A stretch of DNA of 64,000 nt from Arthrobacter sp. ISL-30 (GCF_018613855.1 NZ_JAGGPK010000030.1:77521-141520), one strand, 5' to 3'. Positions 50,701 through 60,032 are shown, numbered from the stretch's first letter. Notes: generated from the letters alone by a model not told the origin. Numbers and translations: made by a program.

Positions 50701-51287
50701 GGGATGATCTTCGCAGTGAAGATGTCCTTGTCGCTGGTCTTGTCGGCAGTGCGCTCGAAGTAGGCGCCCGGCGAACGGACCAGCTGGGAGACGACGACAC
50801 GCTCGGTGCCGTTGACAACGAAGGTGCCCTTCTCCGTCATCAGCGGGAAGTCACCCATGAACACGGTCTGCTGCTTGATTTCACCCGTGTTGTTGTTCAT
50901 GAACTCGGCCTTGACATACAGCGGCGCCGAGTAGGTGGCATCACGGTCTTTGCATTCGGCCATGGTGTACTTCGGATCAGCGAACTCCGGCTCGGAGAAG
51001 CTCAGGGACATGGTGCCCTGGAAGTCCTCGATTGGGGAGATCTCTTCGAAGATGTCAGCGAGTCCGGAGGTGGTGGCGACGCTGAGGTCGCCTTCCTCGA
51101 CAGCCTTCGCAACGCGCGCCTGCCAGCGTTCATTTCCGACCAGCCAGTCGAAGCTGTCCGTCTGCAGGGCGAGGAGATTCGGAACATCAAGGGGTTCGTG
51201 AATCTTTGCGAATGAGAGCCGGCGAGTCGCACCATCGGTGCTTGCCGTGTTAGCGGTTTCGTTATTAGAGGTGCTCGAGGCGACCAA
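47781..51287 (-). CDS. rpoB: RNA polymerase beta subunit
   Basis: A 1168-residue subunit. N-terminal part [20 protein letters not shown], rifampicin-binding region [20 protein letters not shown] then RLSALGPGG with wild-type Asp, His and Ser, and C-terminal [20 protein letters not shown] and [23 protein letters not shown] 51287 is preferred (AAGGA seven bases upstream); GTG 51302 in the same frame would add five residues. The 410 bases upstream contain two copies of an 11-mer shared with rpoA. Confidence 0.97.
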   Translation of the reverse strand: MVASSTSNNETANTASTDGATRRLSFAKIHEPLDVPNLLALQTDSFDWLVGNERWQARVAKAVEEGDLSVATTSGLADIFEEISPIEDFQGTMSLSFSEPEFADPKYTMAECKDRDATYSAPLYVKAEFMNNNTGEIKQQTVFMGDFPLMTEKGTFVVNGTERVVVSQLVRSPGAYFERTADKTSDKDIFTAKIIPSRGAWFELEIDKRDQVGVRLDRKRKQSVTVLLKALGWTEGQILEEFGQYDSMRATLEKDATETREDALLDIYRKLRPGEPPTVEAAQSLLDNLYFNPKRYDLAKVGRYKINRKLGIDRSLGDKEASVLHVEDIVAMIKFLVALHAGEKTLPGKRDGEDHELRVEIDDIDHFGNRRIRAVGELIENQVRTGLSRMERVVRERMTTQDVEAITPQTLINIRPVVAAIKEFFGTSQLSQFMDQNNPLSGLTHKRRLSALGPGGLSRDRAGMEVRDVHPSHYGRMCPIETPEGPNIGLIGSLASYGRINPFGFIETPYRLVSNGVVSDDVQYLTADDEAEVLIAQANAPLDENNRFAEETVLVRARGGGGEPVLVSAQDVQFMDVSPRQMVSVATALIPFLEHDDANRALMGANMQRQAVPLVRSEAPFVGTGMERAAAVDAGDVVIAKKAGVVTEVSAELVVMLNDDGTETNYRINKFARSNQGNCYNHRVLVSEGQRLEVGGIIADGPATDQGELALGKNLLVAFMSWEGHNFEDAIILSQRIVAEDVLSSIHIEEHEIDARDTKLGAEEITRDIPNVSEEVLAGLDERGIIHIGAEVEAGDILVGKVTPKGETELTPEERLLRAIFGEKSREVRDTSLKVPHGESGTVIGVRVFDRDNDDELPPGVNQLVRVYVAAKRKITDGDKLAGRHGNKGVISKILPVEDMPFLEDGTPVDIVLNPLGVPGRMNVGQVLETHLGWVAKTGWKIEGEPEWVKNLPNLPRETGQTTVATPVFDGAREEEISGLLDSTNVTRDGDRLIDSSGKTRLFDGRSGEPFPDPISVGYMYILKLHHLVDDKIHARSTGPYSMITQQPLGGKAQFGGQRFGEMEVWALEAYGAAYTLQELLTIKSDDIHGRVKVYEAIVKGENIPEPGVPESFKVLIKEMQSLCLNVEVLSTDGTTIEMRDSDDAVFTAAEELGIDLSRAEPSSVEEV

Positions 51288-51374
51288 GAGGGATCCTTCC
51301 ACAGACCTTCAGGCGTTTTCAGATCTCCCCCGTTTGCACCCTGCGGATTGAATCCGCAGCGTACCAATCCGGTT

Positions 51375-51385
51375 CCGCTATATGA
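51375..51385 (-). promoter_or_regulatory. TCATATAGCGG motif upstream of rpoB, copy 1
   Basis: Coding-strand 11-mer 88-98 bases before the rpoB start, identical to those at 20823-20833 and 51462-51472. Confidence 0.45.
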
Positions 51386-51461
51386 CCCGGGGCCTGGGCT
51401 GACCATCGCTGTGCACGTTCTAAACGGCACGTCAAATGGAGCAGCTGAGAGGCAAAGCCCA

Positions 51462-51472
51462 CCGCTATATGA
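51462..51472 (-). promoter_or_regulatory. TCATATAGCGG motif upstream of rpoB, copy 2
   Basis: Second copy, 87 bases further upstream. Two copies in tandem would fit two promoters or two regulator sites. The region 51473-51697 otherwise shows no gene and must hold the divergent thiolase promoter. Confidence 0.45.
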
Positions 51473-51697
51473 AGGCTGAAGGTTAACAGGGAAGACGCAA
51501 ATATCTACGATACGGCAAACCAACCGTCCTGTCTACCCCACTTCCAGCTCGAATGCAAGGACCGTTGCCATGGGCACCTAAAACACGGAATTGTCTAGCC
51601 CGCTTTTGCGTTGAATGGGTAGGTAGTTTAGTGGATGGATAGGCGGCAGGCTGCGGGGTAGCCTTGGGCTGACCAGTCCAGGATGGGAAGAGGGACC

Positions 51698-52909
51698 ATG
51701 AGCAACTCTATGGACAACAATGACGTTGTCATCCTCGCCGGCTCGCGTACGCCGCAGGGAAGGCTGAACGGGCAGCTGGCCGGCTTCACCGCCGTCGAAC
51801 TTGGTGCCCATGCCATCAAGGCGGCACTTGCCGCCAGCGGCGTGGGCGCGGACAAGGTAGACGCCGTGATCATGGGCCAGGTGCTCCAGGCCGGTGCCGG
51901 GCAGAACCCCGCCAGGCAGAGCGCAATAGGCGCGGGCATCAGCTGGAATATCCCGTCCGTGACCATCAACAAGGTGTGCCTGTCGGGACTGACCGCCGTG
52001 ATTGACGCCGCGCGGATGATCCGTAGCGGCGACGCCACCGTTGTGGTCGCCGGCGGCCAGGAATCCATGACGCGGGCGCCCCATCTCCTGCCCGGCTCGC
52101 GAAGGGGCTGGACCTACGGCTCGATCCAGGCACTGGACGTTGCGGCGCATGACGGCCTGACTGACGCCTTCGACGGACAGTCCATGGGCTTGTCGACCGA
52201 GAGCAAGAACCTGACGCTTGGGATCGACCGCCGCGGCCAGGATGAGGTGGCAGTGGCTTCGCATCGGCGGGCAGCGGCGGCTGCTGAACAGGGTGTGTTC
52301 GATGGCGAGATCGCTCCGATCACAGTTAAGCAACGCAAGGGAGACCCCGTGGTCCTCGCAACGGACGAGGGAGTCCGGCCACAGACCACCCTGGAAACCC
52401 TCGCCCCGTTGAAGGCCGCCTTCGCTACCGATGGAACCATCACCGCCGGTAACTCCTCTCCCCTGTCCGACGGCGCCGCAGCACTCGTGCTCACGTCCCG
52501 CCGTTATGCCGAGGAACAGGGCCTTGAGTACCTTGCGGTGGTGGGGCGCCCGGGCCAGGTGGCCGGTCCGGACAATTCACTGCACTCCCAGCCGTCCAAT
52601 GCCATCAAGCGAGCCGTGGACCGTGCGGGCTGGAGCGTGGGGGACCTGGACTTTGTCGAGATCAACGAGGCATTCGGCTCGGTGGCAGTACAGTCCCTGA
52701 AGGAGTTGGGCTACCCGCTGGAGAAATGCAATCTTCATGGCGGAGCCATTGCGCTGGGCCATCCTATTGGCGCTTCCGGGGCTCGGCTGGCACTGCATGC
52801 CGCCCACGAACTGAAACGGCGCGGCACGGGCAGGGCCGCGGTGTCGCTGTGCGGCGGTGGCGGCCAGGGCGAGGCCCTGCTGCTCTATCGCGACGCGGAA
52901 AGCGACTGA
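51698..52909 (+). CDS. Acetyl-CoA acetyltransferase (thiolase)
   Basis: A 403-residue thiolase catalysing acetoacetyl-CoA formation or cleavage. The acyl-accepting cysteine is in INKVCLSGLTAV, the catalytic histidine in GGAIALGHPIGASGAR and the second cysteine in VSLCGGGGQGE. ATG 51698 is chosen for the AGAGGGA just upstream; ATG 51683 is also in frame. Its stop overlaps the next start (TGATG). It may serve short-chain fatty acid or polyhydroxyalkanoate metabolism; no pathway neighbours are present to decide. Confidence 0.92.
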   Translation: MSNSMDNNDVVILAGSRTPQGRLNGQLAGFTAVELGAHAIKAALAASGVGADKVDAVIMGQVLQAGAGQNPARQSAIGAGISWNIPSVTINKVCLSGLTAVIDAARMIRSGDATVVVAGGQESMTRAPHLLPGSRRGWTYGSIQALDVAAHDGLTDAFDGQSMGLSTESKNLTLGIDRRGQDEVAVASHRRAAAAAEQGVFDGEIAPITVKQRKGDPVVLATDEGVRPQTTLETLAPLKAAFATDGTITAGNSSPLSDGAAALVLTSRRYAEEQGLEYLAVVGRPGQVAGPDNSLHSQPSNAIKRAVDRAGWSVGDLDFVEINEAFGSVAVQSLKELGYPLEKCNLHGGAIALGHPIGASGARLALHAAHELKRRGTGRAAVSLCGGGGQGEALLLYRDAESD

Positions 52910-53376
52910 TGACGGGCAGAGACCGTTTCCTTGCCGATGCCGCGGCGCGCGGACTCCAGGTGGAACTGGTGGAGCGCGCCGCAGCGCGGAGCCTGGAAGA
53001 AGCGGCAGGCATCCTGGGAATCAGCCCTGCTGACATCGTCAAATCACTCGTGATCAAACATCGGAACGGAAGCTTCCTGTTTGCGCTCATTCCAGGCGAC
53101 CGGCAGATCTCCTGGCCGAAGCTGCGGGCACTCGTGGGCGTCAATAAGCTGTCCCTGCCGTCGGCTGAAACGGCCTTCGAGGCAACGGGCTACGAGCGCG
53201 GCACCATCACCCCTTTGGGCAGCACCACTCAGTGGCCCGTGTATGCCGATGCCACTATTACTGGCCGGCGGATTTCCATGGGGGCCGGGGAACACGGCTA
53301 CAGCGCCTTCGTCGACGCCGATGCCCTGACCTCGGCTCTGGGCGCGGTGCTTGCGGATATCAGCGAACCCAACTAG
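52909..53376 (+). CDS. YbaK/EbsC-family aminoacyl-tRNA deacylase
   Basis: A 155-residue protein of the YbaK/ProX editing family, which hydrolyses mischarged tRNA (typically Cys-tRNAPro or Ala-tRNAPro). ADIVKSLVIKHRNGSFLFAL, SWPKLRALVGVNKLSLPSAE and ISMGAGEHGYSAFVDADAL match the family; the conserved lysine of the active site is in IVKSLV. One-base overlap with the thiolase gene suggests joint transcription. Confidence 0.85.
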   Translation: MTGRDRFLADAAARGLQVELVERAAARSLEEAAGILGISPADIVKSLVIKHRNGSFLFALIPGDRQISWPKLRALVGVNKLSLPSAETAFEATGYERGTITPLGSTTQWPVYADATITGRRISMGAGEHGYSAFVDADALTSALGAVLADISEPN

Positions 53377-53441
53377 CTCGCAGTAGGTGTCGTTCTGAGC
53401 GCTCACAACGACAACAACTGCCAGCCAGTTGGGGTTAACAG

Positions 53442-53476
53442 CAGGAACCCCGCCCAAAGCCTGGACGGGGTTCCTG
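53442..53476. terminator. Bidirectional terminator between ybaK-like gene and rplL
   Basis: An 11-base-pair stem (53442-53452 with 53466-53476) with a 13-base loop between two convergent genes; ATTTT follows in the + direction. Confidence 0.75.
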
Positions 53477-53493
53477 ATTTTGAAGCAGGGTGA

Positions 53494-53871
53494 TTACTTG
53501 AGGGTAACCGTTGCGCCAGCCTCTTCGAGCTGAGCCTTTGCCTTCTCTGCGGCTTCCTTGGTGGCGCCTTCGAGAACGGCCTTCGGTGCACCGTCAACCA
53601 GGTCCTTGGCTTCCTTGAGGCCGAGGGCGGTGATGGCGCGAACTTCCTTGATCACTGCGATCTTCTTGTCGCCAGCGGCTTCGAGGATGACGTCGAAGTC
53701 AGTCTTCTCTTCAACCTCTTCAGCAGCGCCGCCACCGGCGGGGCCGGCAACTGCAACAGCAGCAGCGGTAACTTCGAAGGTCTCTTCGAAGAGCTTGACG
53801 AACTCGGAGAGCTCGATGATGGTCAGTTCCTTGAAAGCTTCAATGAGCTCTTCGTTGCTGAGCTTCGCCAT
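53494..53871 (-). CDS. rplL: Ribosomal protein L7/L12
   Basis: bL12, 125 residues, stalk protein that recruits translation GTPases. N-terminal dimer domain [20 protein letters not shown], Ala/Gly hinge, and C-terminal domain [40 protein letters not shown]. It follows rplJ by 74 bases. Confidence 0.97.
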   Translation of the reverse strand: MAKLSNEELIEAFKELTIIELSEFVKLFEETFEVTAAAVAVAGPAGGGAAEEVEEKTDFDVILEAAGDKKIAVIKEVRAITALGLKEAKDLVDGAPKAVLEGATKEAAEKAKAQLEEAGATVTLK

Positions 53872-53945
53872 GATTGGCGTCCTTCCTTTAGGTGGTGCCG
53901 TAACGGGCTATCCCGCACCGCACCGGAGTTTGATTTGGGGAGAAC

Positions 53946-54554
53946 TTAGTTCTCTTCGGTTGCTGCGTCGGCAGCGGCCTCAGCGGCGGGAGCCTCTGCG
54001 GCGGCAGGTGCTTCATCAGCAGCAGGCGCTTCTTCAGCGGCCGGAGCTTCGGCAGCAGCCGGGGCGCCGCCTTCTTCTTCCAGCTTGAGGCGCAAGGCGT
54101 CAATGATGCGTGCAGCGGCAGCAGCGGGAGCCTTGAGGACACCTGCCACCTTGGCGAGCTGCAGCTCACGGGACTCGAGGGCTGCCAGTGCGGCAACCTC
54201 TTCTGCGTTCAGTGCCTTGCCTTCGAAGTAACCGGTCTTGATGACCAGCTGCTTGTGGGCCTTGGCAAAGTCCGTCAGGCTCTTGGCAGCAGCAACAGCG
54301 TCACCCTTGATGAAGGCGATTGCAGTGGGGCCGGAGAGCTGGCCGTCGAATGCATCGACACCGGCTTCCTTGGCTGCAATGGCGCTCAGGGTGTTCTTGA
54401 CGACCGAGTACTTGGTGTCCTGGCCGAGAGAAACACGCAGCTCCTTGAGCTGTGCAACAGAGAGCCCGCGGTATTCGGTCAGGACAGCGGCGTTCGATTC
54501 CTTGAAATCGTTGGTGATCTCAGCTACTGCTGAAACCTTGTTGGGCGTTGCCAT
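53946..54554 (-). CDS. rplJ: Ribosomal protein L10 with acidic tail
   Basis: uL10, 202 residues, anchors L7/L12 dimers. AVLTEYRGLSVAQLKELRVS, TKYSVVKNTLSAIAAKEAGV and a helical region before a Glu/Ala/Pro-rich tail from about residue 170. The upstream 250 bases look like an L10-type autoregulatory leader. Confidence 0.96.
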   Translation of the reverse strand: MATPNKVSAVAEITNDFKESNAAVLTEYRGLSVAQLKELRVSLGQDTKYSVVKNTLSAIAAKEAGVDAFDGQLSGPTAIAFIKGDAVAAAKSLTDFAKAHKQLVIKTGYFEGKALNAEEVAALAALESRELQLAKVAGVLKAPAAAAARIIDALRLKLEEEGGAPAAAEAPAAEEAPAADEAPAAAEAPAAEAAADAATEEN

Positions 54555-54613
54555 AACCCTCCTTCCGGGGAATAAAGCCGGTCTTCCGGGTCCCCGCTCA
54601 GAGAGCTAAAACT

Positions 54614-54804
54614 AAAAACGCCCCGCGCAGATGCACGGGGCCTGGCTCGACACAACTATGTTGTGGAGACTTGCTTCGCTCACCTGCGCCGGCCGCCCTA
54701 CGTTCAGGGGCCTTCGTCCGGGAGATCCACTGCTTCTTCCGCACACGGCTACAGAGTTGAGCTGCGCCCGAAAGAGTGGATTCCCATCAACCGACGGTCT
54801 TTGG
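54614..54804 (-). promoter_or_regulatory. Probable L10 leader with attenuator hairpin
   Basis: In the rplJ direction the interval begins with CCAAAGACCGTCGGTTG, has CGCAGGTGAGCG at 54677-54688 (both resembling parts of the known L10 leader family), and ends with a nine-base-pair hairpin (54620-54641, one U-G pair, tetraloop) followed by TTTTT, 60 bases before the rplJ start. This fits autogenous control by the L10(L12) complex through premature termination. The match to the family is from memory and needs a covariance search. Confidence 0.6.
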
Positions 54805-54845
54805 TAGTTCAAGCTTACGGGAAGGCCGCTCCCGGAACCAAATCG

Positions 54846-55979
54846 TCAACCCTCCGAAGTCACTTTGCGCCCCAGGTCCGGCAGTTCCTTCCGCCAGATT
54901 CCGGTGACGCCCGCCGTCGTAAATCCCAACTGCTTATTCACCGTCAACAGGTACCGGTTCTCGGGCGCATTCCACGTATAGATCACCCGCGCGTCCGGGA
55001 ACTGTTCGCTAAGCCGTTGCATGTTGGCAACCTTGATGAGGAGGCCAAGCTTGTTGCCCCTGTGTTGCTGCAGCACCAGGGTGTCATCCTGGAACACCAC
55101 GTCCTGCCGCTGGGCCAGGACGCTGATGGTGGTCAGGCCCACGAGCGGGCCGCTCGCAATATGTTCGACGGCGGTAACCACCGTGCGACGGCCTTGGGCA
55201 ATGGCCACTTCCTCCGTCTCCCGAAGGATGGCGCCGTCGAAGACCATTTCCTGCCCGTCGGGAGGAGCGGCGGCAGGGTCATCGGTGACGACCTCCCCCG
55301 CAGCGTTTTCCAGCGCAGCCACAGCCTCCAGCCATTCCTCGGGACACCGGTCGGTCCAGTGATGCAGGCGGTACCGTCCGGCGTTCGCCTCTTCGGCCTC
55401 GGCCTGAAGTGAAGCCACCAATTCGGAATCCAGGGGTAGCGAGCAGGAGCTGAACTGTTCAATATGCTGCAGTGTGTAGCCGGTGCGGCGTGCGAACTCG
55501 ACTTCACGGCTTGCCAGCGGAACGAAGCCGAGGCCGCTGTCCGGCACCAGTTGACCGGCTTCGGCAGCGACCAGTGAAGCCGCCGGATGATTGGTGTCGA
55601 TCAGGATGACCGACCTGCGTTCGCTCCTGGCCACCTGCTCTGCCGCCTCGAGTAGCTGGCGTCCCACTCCCTGGCCCTGGTATTCCGGCAGGATATCCAG
55701 GGTAAATTCCGCGAGGTCCATATTGTCCGCGAGGGGCAGCGCGATGTCGACGGTGCCAACGATGTTGCCGTCAACGCGGGCCACAAGGATCACCTGGCGT
55801 TCATACGGGTCCGCGAGTTCGAGGAGTTTTTCCAGTGGCGTGTAGGCGAGGTCGTCGCTTCCCCAGATCTGCATGCGGACCTTGCGACTGACTTCTACGG
55901 CGTCCAGGAAATCCCTGGCGTCGGGGCGATCAAGGGAATCGGGAATCCAGAGCTGGCCGATCTCCACCGTACTCGTCAT
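54846..55979 (-). CDS. Double-GNAT-domain N-acetyltransferase, copy 1
   Basis: A 377-residue protein with two GNAT folds in tandem. The N-terminal half has the acetyl-CoA loop LPEYQGQGVGRQLLEAA; the C-terminal half has LQQHRGNKLGLLIKVANMQR and TWNAPENRYLLTVNKQLGF. Substrate unknown. It overlaps the next gene by ATGA and is paralogous to it along its whole length. Together they occupy the space between rplA and rplJ. Confidence 0.85.
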   Translation of the reverse strand: MTSTVEIGQLWIPDSLDRPDARDFLDAVEVSRKVRMQIWGSDDLAYTPLEKLLELADPYERQVILVARVDGNIVGTVDIALPLADNMDLAEFTLDILPEYQGQGVGRQLLEAAEQVARSERRSVILIDTNHPAASLVAAEAGQLVPDSGLGFVPLASREVEFARRTGYTLQHIEQFSSCSLPLDSELVASLQAEAEEANAGRYRLHHWTDRCPEEWLEAVAALENAAGEVVTDDPAAAPPDGQEMVFDGAILRETEEVAIAQGRRTVVTAVEHIASGPLVGLTTISVLAQRQDVVFQDDTLVLQQHRGNKLGLLIKVANMQRLSEQFPDARVIYTWNAPENRYLLTVNKQLGFTTAGVTGIWRKELPDLGRKVTSEG

Positions 55980-57070
55980 TTAACCCTCTTCTGCCATTCA
56001 CCGTCGTAGCCTGCGATGTGGAAGCCAAGCTTCACGTTGATCGCCAGCATATGTTCGTTTTCCTCGGCGTTGAAAGTCATGACCCTTTCGACGGCGGGAA
56101 ACCCTGCCCGGAGGCGTCGCAGATTGGCCAGCTTCACCATCATCCCAAGGCTGTGTCCGCGGTGGGCCCTGGCCACAAGCGTGTCGTCCTGGTCGCCGAG
56201 CCAGGGTTTGCCTTCGTCAACATAGATCACGGTGTACGCGGCAAGCTCGCCGGATCCACGATGACGGGCCACGGCGACAAGTCCGGTCTGCCCTTCCGCC
56301 ATGGCCCGGTTCTCTGTGTCGCGGACGCGGCGGGCGTCCCACGCCTCGGCTTCCACATCCAGCCCGCCGGCGGGTGAATCGGTGCTCATCTTCCCCATGA
56401 GCACGGCCATCTGGTCGATGTATTCTTCCGGGCAGCGGTTGGTCCACGTGAGGATCTCGTAGTCGGCCCTGGACCTGGCATACGCCTCGGCCTCCAACGC
56501 GTCCCAGCCCTTGGCAGACGCAAGGTCCAGGGTGCTGAACCGGCTGGTCTGCTCCAGGCTGAAGCCATTCCTTAGCGCGAAAGCGACACCAGGATCAGAC
56601 CTCGGCACGCCTCCCGCACCCGTAGCCGGTTCCACCAGGTCAAGTCCTCGCCCTTCAAACCCTGCCGGATGCTCCGTGCTGGATTGCAGGACATGCCGGT
56701 CTCGCGCCCCTGCGGAAGCCTGGGCCTTCTCGAGTAGCGCTCCCCCAATGCCGCGCTCCCGATAGGGTTCGGCCACTTCCAATCGGATCCAGGCCGTATC
56801 GAGATTGTCCTGCAGGGACAGCCTGCAGAGGCCGACGCCCGCGATTTTCCCGTCGACCCTGGCGTAGAAGGCATCAAGTTCGAAGTAGGGAGTGGGGCGC
56901 CAGTCGGTAAGCCGCGATCGGGGCGTTAACGCCCGGTCGCGGTTGCCCCATTTGGCAAGGGCCATTGTGTCCAGGGCGTCGGAAACTTCACGGAATTCTG
57001 TCGCCTCGTCGCCGTCCAGGGAGCCTGGCAGGAGGAGTTCCCGGATTGCAAAGTCCTGCTCCGCAGTCAT
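55976..57070 (-). CDS. Double-GNAT-domain N-acetyltransferase, copy 2
   Basis: A 364-residue paralogue of the downstream gene. The N-terminal domain has EPYRERGIGGALLEKAQ and the C-terminal domain ARAHRGHSLGMMVKLANLRR and TFNAEENEHMLAINVKLGF. ATG 57070 is chosen; a GTG immediately upstream is possible and no clear ribosome-binding site decides. It starts about 52 bases beyond the rplA terminator, so its promoter must lie in the short interval or arise from readthrough. Confidence 0.83.
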   Translation of the reverse strand: MTAEQDFAIRELLLPGSLDGDEATEFREVSDALDTMALAKWGNRDRALTPRSRLTDWRPTPYFELDAFYARVDGKIAGVGLCRLSLQDNLDTAWIRLEVAEPYRERGIGGALLEKAQASAGARDRHVLQSSTEHPAGFEGRGLDLVEPATGAGGVPRSDPGVAFALRNGFSLEQTSRFSTLDLASAKGWDALEAEAYARSRADYEILTWTNRCPEEYIDQMAVLMGKMSTDSPAGGLDVEAEAWDARRVRDTENRAMAEGQTGLVAVARHRGSGELAAYTVIYVDEGKPWLGDQDDTLVARAHRGHSLGMMVKLANLRRLRAGFPAVERVMTFNAEENEHMLAINVKLGFHIAGYDGEWQKRVK

Positions 57071-57121
57071 CACCCCATCAGCCTAGCGATGCGGAGTAGG
57101 GCATGGTAGGCAGCGGCATGC

Positions 57122-57157
57122 AAAAGGACCGCCCGGCAGTGCCGGACGGTCCTTTTA
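57122..57157 (-). terminator. Terminator after rplA
   Basis: A 15-base-pair stem (57123-57137 with 57141-57155, one G-U pair in the rplA-direction transcript) with a three-base loop, followed by a short T-run. It ends the rplK-rplA operon. Confidence 0.85.
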
Positions 57158-57175
57158 GGGAGTTGCTCCCGCTGC

Positions 57176-57883
57176 TTACGCCTCGGTGAGAACCTTGGTG
57201 ACGTTCGGGTCAACGGTGATACCCGGGCCGAACGTGGTGGTGACGGTGGCCTTCTGGATGTAACGGCCCTTCGAAGCGGAGGGCTTCAAGCGGAGGACCT
57301 CTTCCAGGGCGGCTGCGTAGTTCTCGGCCAGCTTGTTGGCGTCGAAGGAAACCTTGCCGATGATGAAGTGCAGGTTGGAGTGCTTGTCGACGCGGAAGTC
57401 GATCTTTCCACCCTTGATGTCGTTCACAGCCTTGGTGACGTCAGGCGTCACCGTACCGGTCTTCGGGTTCGGCATCAGGTTACGCGGACCCAGGACCTTA
57501 CCCAGTCGGCCAACCTTGCCCATGAGGTCAGGGGTGGCAACGGCTGCGTCGAAGTCGGTCCAGCCGCCTGCGATCTTTTCGATCAGGTCGTCGGAACCAA
57601 CAAAGTCGGCACCCGCAGCGATTGCTGCTTCGGCCTTGTCGCCGGTTGCGAAGACGAGGACCCGGGCGGTCTTACCAGTGCCGTGAGGCAGGTTGACGGT
57701 GCCACGAACCATCTGGTCGGCCTTACGCGGGTCAACGCCCAGGCGGAAAGCGACCTCAACGGTTGCGTCGAACTTGGAAGGGTTGGTTTCCTTCGCCAGG
57801 CTGATGGCCTCGAACGGGGCATAGACCTTGTCTGCCTCGATCTTGGCTACGGCTGCCTCATATGCTTTGCTGCGCTTTGCCAT
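57176..57883 (-). CDS. rplA: Ribosomal protein L1
   Basis: uL1, 235 residues, stalk protein that also represses its own mRNA in many bacteria. [60 protein letters not shown] and [20 protein letters not shown]. Preceded by AAGGAG. A 220-base repeat-containing gap separates it from rplK. Confidence 0.97.
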   Translation of the reverse strand: MAKRSKAYEAAVAKIEADKVYAPFEAISLAKETNPSKFDATVEVAFRLGVDPRKADQMVRGTVNLPHGTGKTARVLVFATGDKAEAAIAAGADFVGSDDLIEKIAGGWTDFDAAVATPDLMGKVGRLGKVLGPRNLMPNPKTGTVTPDVTKAVNDIKGGKIDFRVDKHSNLHFIIGKVSFDANKLAENYAAALEEVLRLKPSASKGRYIQKATVTTTFGPGITVDPNVTKVLTEA

Positions 57884-58008
57884 GCTGCTTATTTCTCCTT
57901 GTGCAGTTGTGGTCTGCGGACCGCGCTGGGCCCTGCCACAGACGACGGCGGAAATCGCCGACGTCGTTATTCTTCAGTTTGTGCCGGTTATCCGGCGGTG
58001 AGGGTGTT

Positions 58009-58113
58009 AGCCCTTAGCCTTCGGCAGTGTCTTCTGGTCGAAGGCTTACGGTGCTTACTGCGGGCGAGTGCCTCGTTCCTCGGCCCTCACCCTCCGTGAG
58101 CCCTTAGCCTTCG
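58009..58113. repeat. Direct and inverted repeats between rplK and rplA
   Basis: AGCCCTTAGCCTTCG occurs at 58009-58023 and 58099-58113, exactly 90 bases apart; the second copy covers the rplK stop codon. The ten bases at 58037-58046 are the exact reverse complement of 58106-58115, so the rplK end can pair with the gap. This looks like a partial duplication of the rplK 3' end, now able to fold. Confidence 0.75.
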
Positions 58114-58535
58114 ACGGTGATGCCCATGGAGCGGGCAGTGCCGGCGATGATCTTGGCAGCTGCCTCGATGTCGTTGGCGTTGAGGTCTTCCATCTTGGTG
58201 GAAGCGATCTCGTTGACCTGTGCCTGGGTGAGCTTGGCGACCTTCACGGTGTGCGGGGTCGACGAGCCCTTGGCAACGCCTGCAGCCTTCTTGATGAGCT
58301 CTGCAGCCGGCGGGGTCTTGGTGATGAAGGTGAAGGAACGGTCTTCGTAAACCGTGATTTCCACCGGGATGACGTTTCCACGCTGGGCTTCCGTCGCAGC
58401 GTTGTACGCCTTGCAGAATTCCATGATGTTGACACCGTGCTGGCCAAGCGCAGGACCGATCGGCGGGGCCGGGTTGGCGGCACCTGCCTGGATCTGCAGC
58501 TTAATGAGGCCGGTGACCTTCTTCTTGGGAGCCAA
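58104..58535 (-). CDS. rplK: Ribosomal protein L11
   Basis: uL11, 143 residues, in the GTPase-associated centre. [40 protein letters not shown] and [23 protein letters not shown] 58535 is the start, with AAGGA seven bases upstream. Operon with rplA. Confidence 0.96.
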
Positions 58536-58664
58536 TGTAGGGTCCTTCTCTAAATAGCGTCCTGGGACACAGGAGCGTGCCTCAGGTTGTTGGCCGCCAT
58601 GGCGAGGCGGCCGGCCGCTTCGGCACCGCTAAGCAGGCGGGCCGGAGCGAATTCTCTTGATCGA

Positions 58665-59555
58665 TTAGATCTTGGTGACCTGGTTGAAGGCCAGGGTCAC
58701 GGGGGTCTCGCGCTCGAAGATCGAAACCAGCACCACGAGGGTCTGGGACTCGGTCTTGATTTCGGAGATTGTCGCCGGGAGGGTCTCGAACGGGCCTTCC
58801 TTGACGATGACCGATTCGCCGACCTCGAAGTCCACGGCCACCGGCGCAGCCTGCTGCTTGACGGGCTTGCCCTTCTCGGCCTGCTCCTCCTCGAAAACGG
58901 GGGCGAGCATGGAGAAGACCTCATCGAGGCGAAGCGGCACGGGGTTGTGGGCGTTGCCCACGAAGCCGGTGACGCCGGGGGTGTGCCGGACGGCGCCCCA
59001 GGAGGCGTCGGTCAGATCCATGCGGACCAGGACGTAACCGGGGATGCGCACGCGGTTGATGACCTTGCGCTGCGCGTTCTTGATCTCGACGACTTCCTCC
59101 ATCGGGACCTGGATTTCGAAGATGTAATCTTCCATGTCCAGGGTCTGGATGCGGGTCTCGAGGTTCGCCTTTACGCGGTTCTCGTAGCCGGCGTAGGAGT
59201 GGATGACGTACCAGTCACCCTCCTGGCGGCGCAGCTTGGCCTTGAACTCTTCCGCCGGGTCGGCAGGGGCAGCCGCTGCGGCAGCGGCGAGGACATCGCC
59301 CGGTCCTGCGTCCGAAGCAGCGTCGTCGGCAAAGTCCTCATCGGCTGAGTCTTCAGCGTCAGAGGCGTTGCCGTCCTCGTCGTCGTACGAGTCGGCGTCG
59401 TCCTCGAAGGCGCGATCGTCGTCGACGTCGTCGGCAGTTTCGGGTGCAGCAGACTCAACCTCGGACTCTTCCGCGGTGTCAGCCGCGGCGTCGGCCGTGT
59501 TTTCCGCGGCCCCAGCCAGCCCACTCTCAGTTACCTCGAGCTCCTGCTCAGACAC
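58665..59555 (-). CDS. nusG: Transcription termination/antitermination factor NusG
   Basis: A 296-residue NusG. Residues 1-110 are an Ala/Asp/Glu-rich acidic extension not found in Escherichia coli NusG (181 residues). The NGN domain (about 112-225) has [20 protein letters not shown] and [20 protein letters not shown]; the KOW domain has [23 protein letters not shown] 59555 is chosen because CAGGAGA lies six bases upstream; the open frame to ATG 59585 has no such site. Cotranscribed with secE. Confidence 0.94.
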   Translation of the reverse strand: MSEQELEVTESGLAGAAENTADAAADTAEESEVESAAPETADDVDDDRAFEDDADSYDDEDGNASDAEDSADEDFADDAASDAGPGDVLAAAAAAAPADPAEEFKAKLRRQEGDWYVIHSYAGYENRVKANLETRIQTLDMEDYIFEIQVPMEEVVEIKNAQRKVINRVRIPGYVLVRMDLTDASWGAVRHTPGVTGFVGNAHNPVPLRLDEVFSMLAPVFEEEQAEKGKPVKQQAAPVAVDFEVGESVIVKEGPFETLPATISEIKTESQTLVVLVSIFERETPVTLAFNQVTKI

Positions 59556-59668
59556 TTGGTCTCCTGCTTCCTCATTGCCTAACATGCCTATTTAAATGGC
59601 TCAATTCCACAAGCCCCGCGATCTCTCCGGTTTCCGGGAAATCTACGCGGCTTGCGGACAGATCCGCT

Positions 59669-59950
59669 TTAGCGGTCCGTGGCGCCTGTACCGCCGAAGA
59701 CCCAGCTGACTCCGGTACCGAAGGCCAGATCCAGCAAGGTGACGATGAGCATCATGATTGCCACGAACACCAGCACCACGAGCGTGTAGTTGATCAGTTC
59801 CTTGCGGGTCGGAGCGACAACCTTCTTGAGCTCGCCGATGACCTGGCGGACAAAAAGTGCGATACGAGCAAAGAAGCCGGTTTTGGACTTCCCGGCAGGA
59901 CGGCCCTTCGAGCTGCTGGCAGCTGTTTCGGTCACCTGATCCTCACTCAT
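59669..59950 (-). CDS. secE: Preprotein translocase subunit SecE
   Basis: A 93-residue protein with a soluble N-terminus, the amphipathic region FVRQVIGELKKVVAPTRKEL and one membrane helix (YTLVVLVFVAIMMLIVTLLD), as expected for the essential clamp of SecY. Upstream is tRNA-Trp, the usual neighbour. Confidence 0.95.
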   Translation of the reverse strand: MSEDQVTETAASSSKGRPAGKSKTGFFARIALFVRQVIGELKKVVAPTRKELINYTLVVLVFVAIMMLIVTLLDLAFGTGVSWVFGGTGATDR

Positions 59951-60006
59951 CTACGCAATGTCTGTTGACCCGACTCTGATCAGAGCCATGGTTGCTGCGC
60001 TTGTCC

Positions 60007-60022
60007 CGGCGTTTCCGCCGGA
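60007..60022 (-). terminator. Short GC-only hairpin between tRNA-Trp and secE
   Basis: Six GC base pairs with a four-base loop (60007-60012 with 60017-60022), ten bases past the tRNA 3' end. It may aid tRNA 3' processing or attenuate readthrough to secE. Weak evidence. Confidence 0.3.
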
Positions 60023-60032
60023 ACCGCTGCGC

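Noticed and set aside
54663..55412. 249-codon + strand frame opposite the first GNAT gene
   Set aside because: Shadow of the GNAT gene and of the L10 leader; no domain is recognisable.
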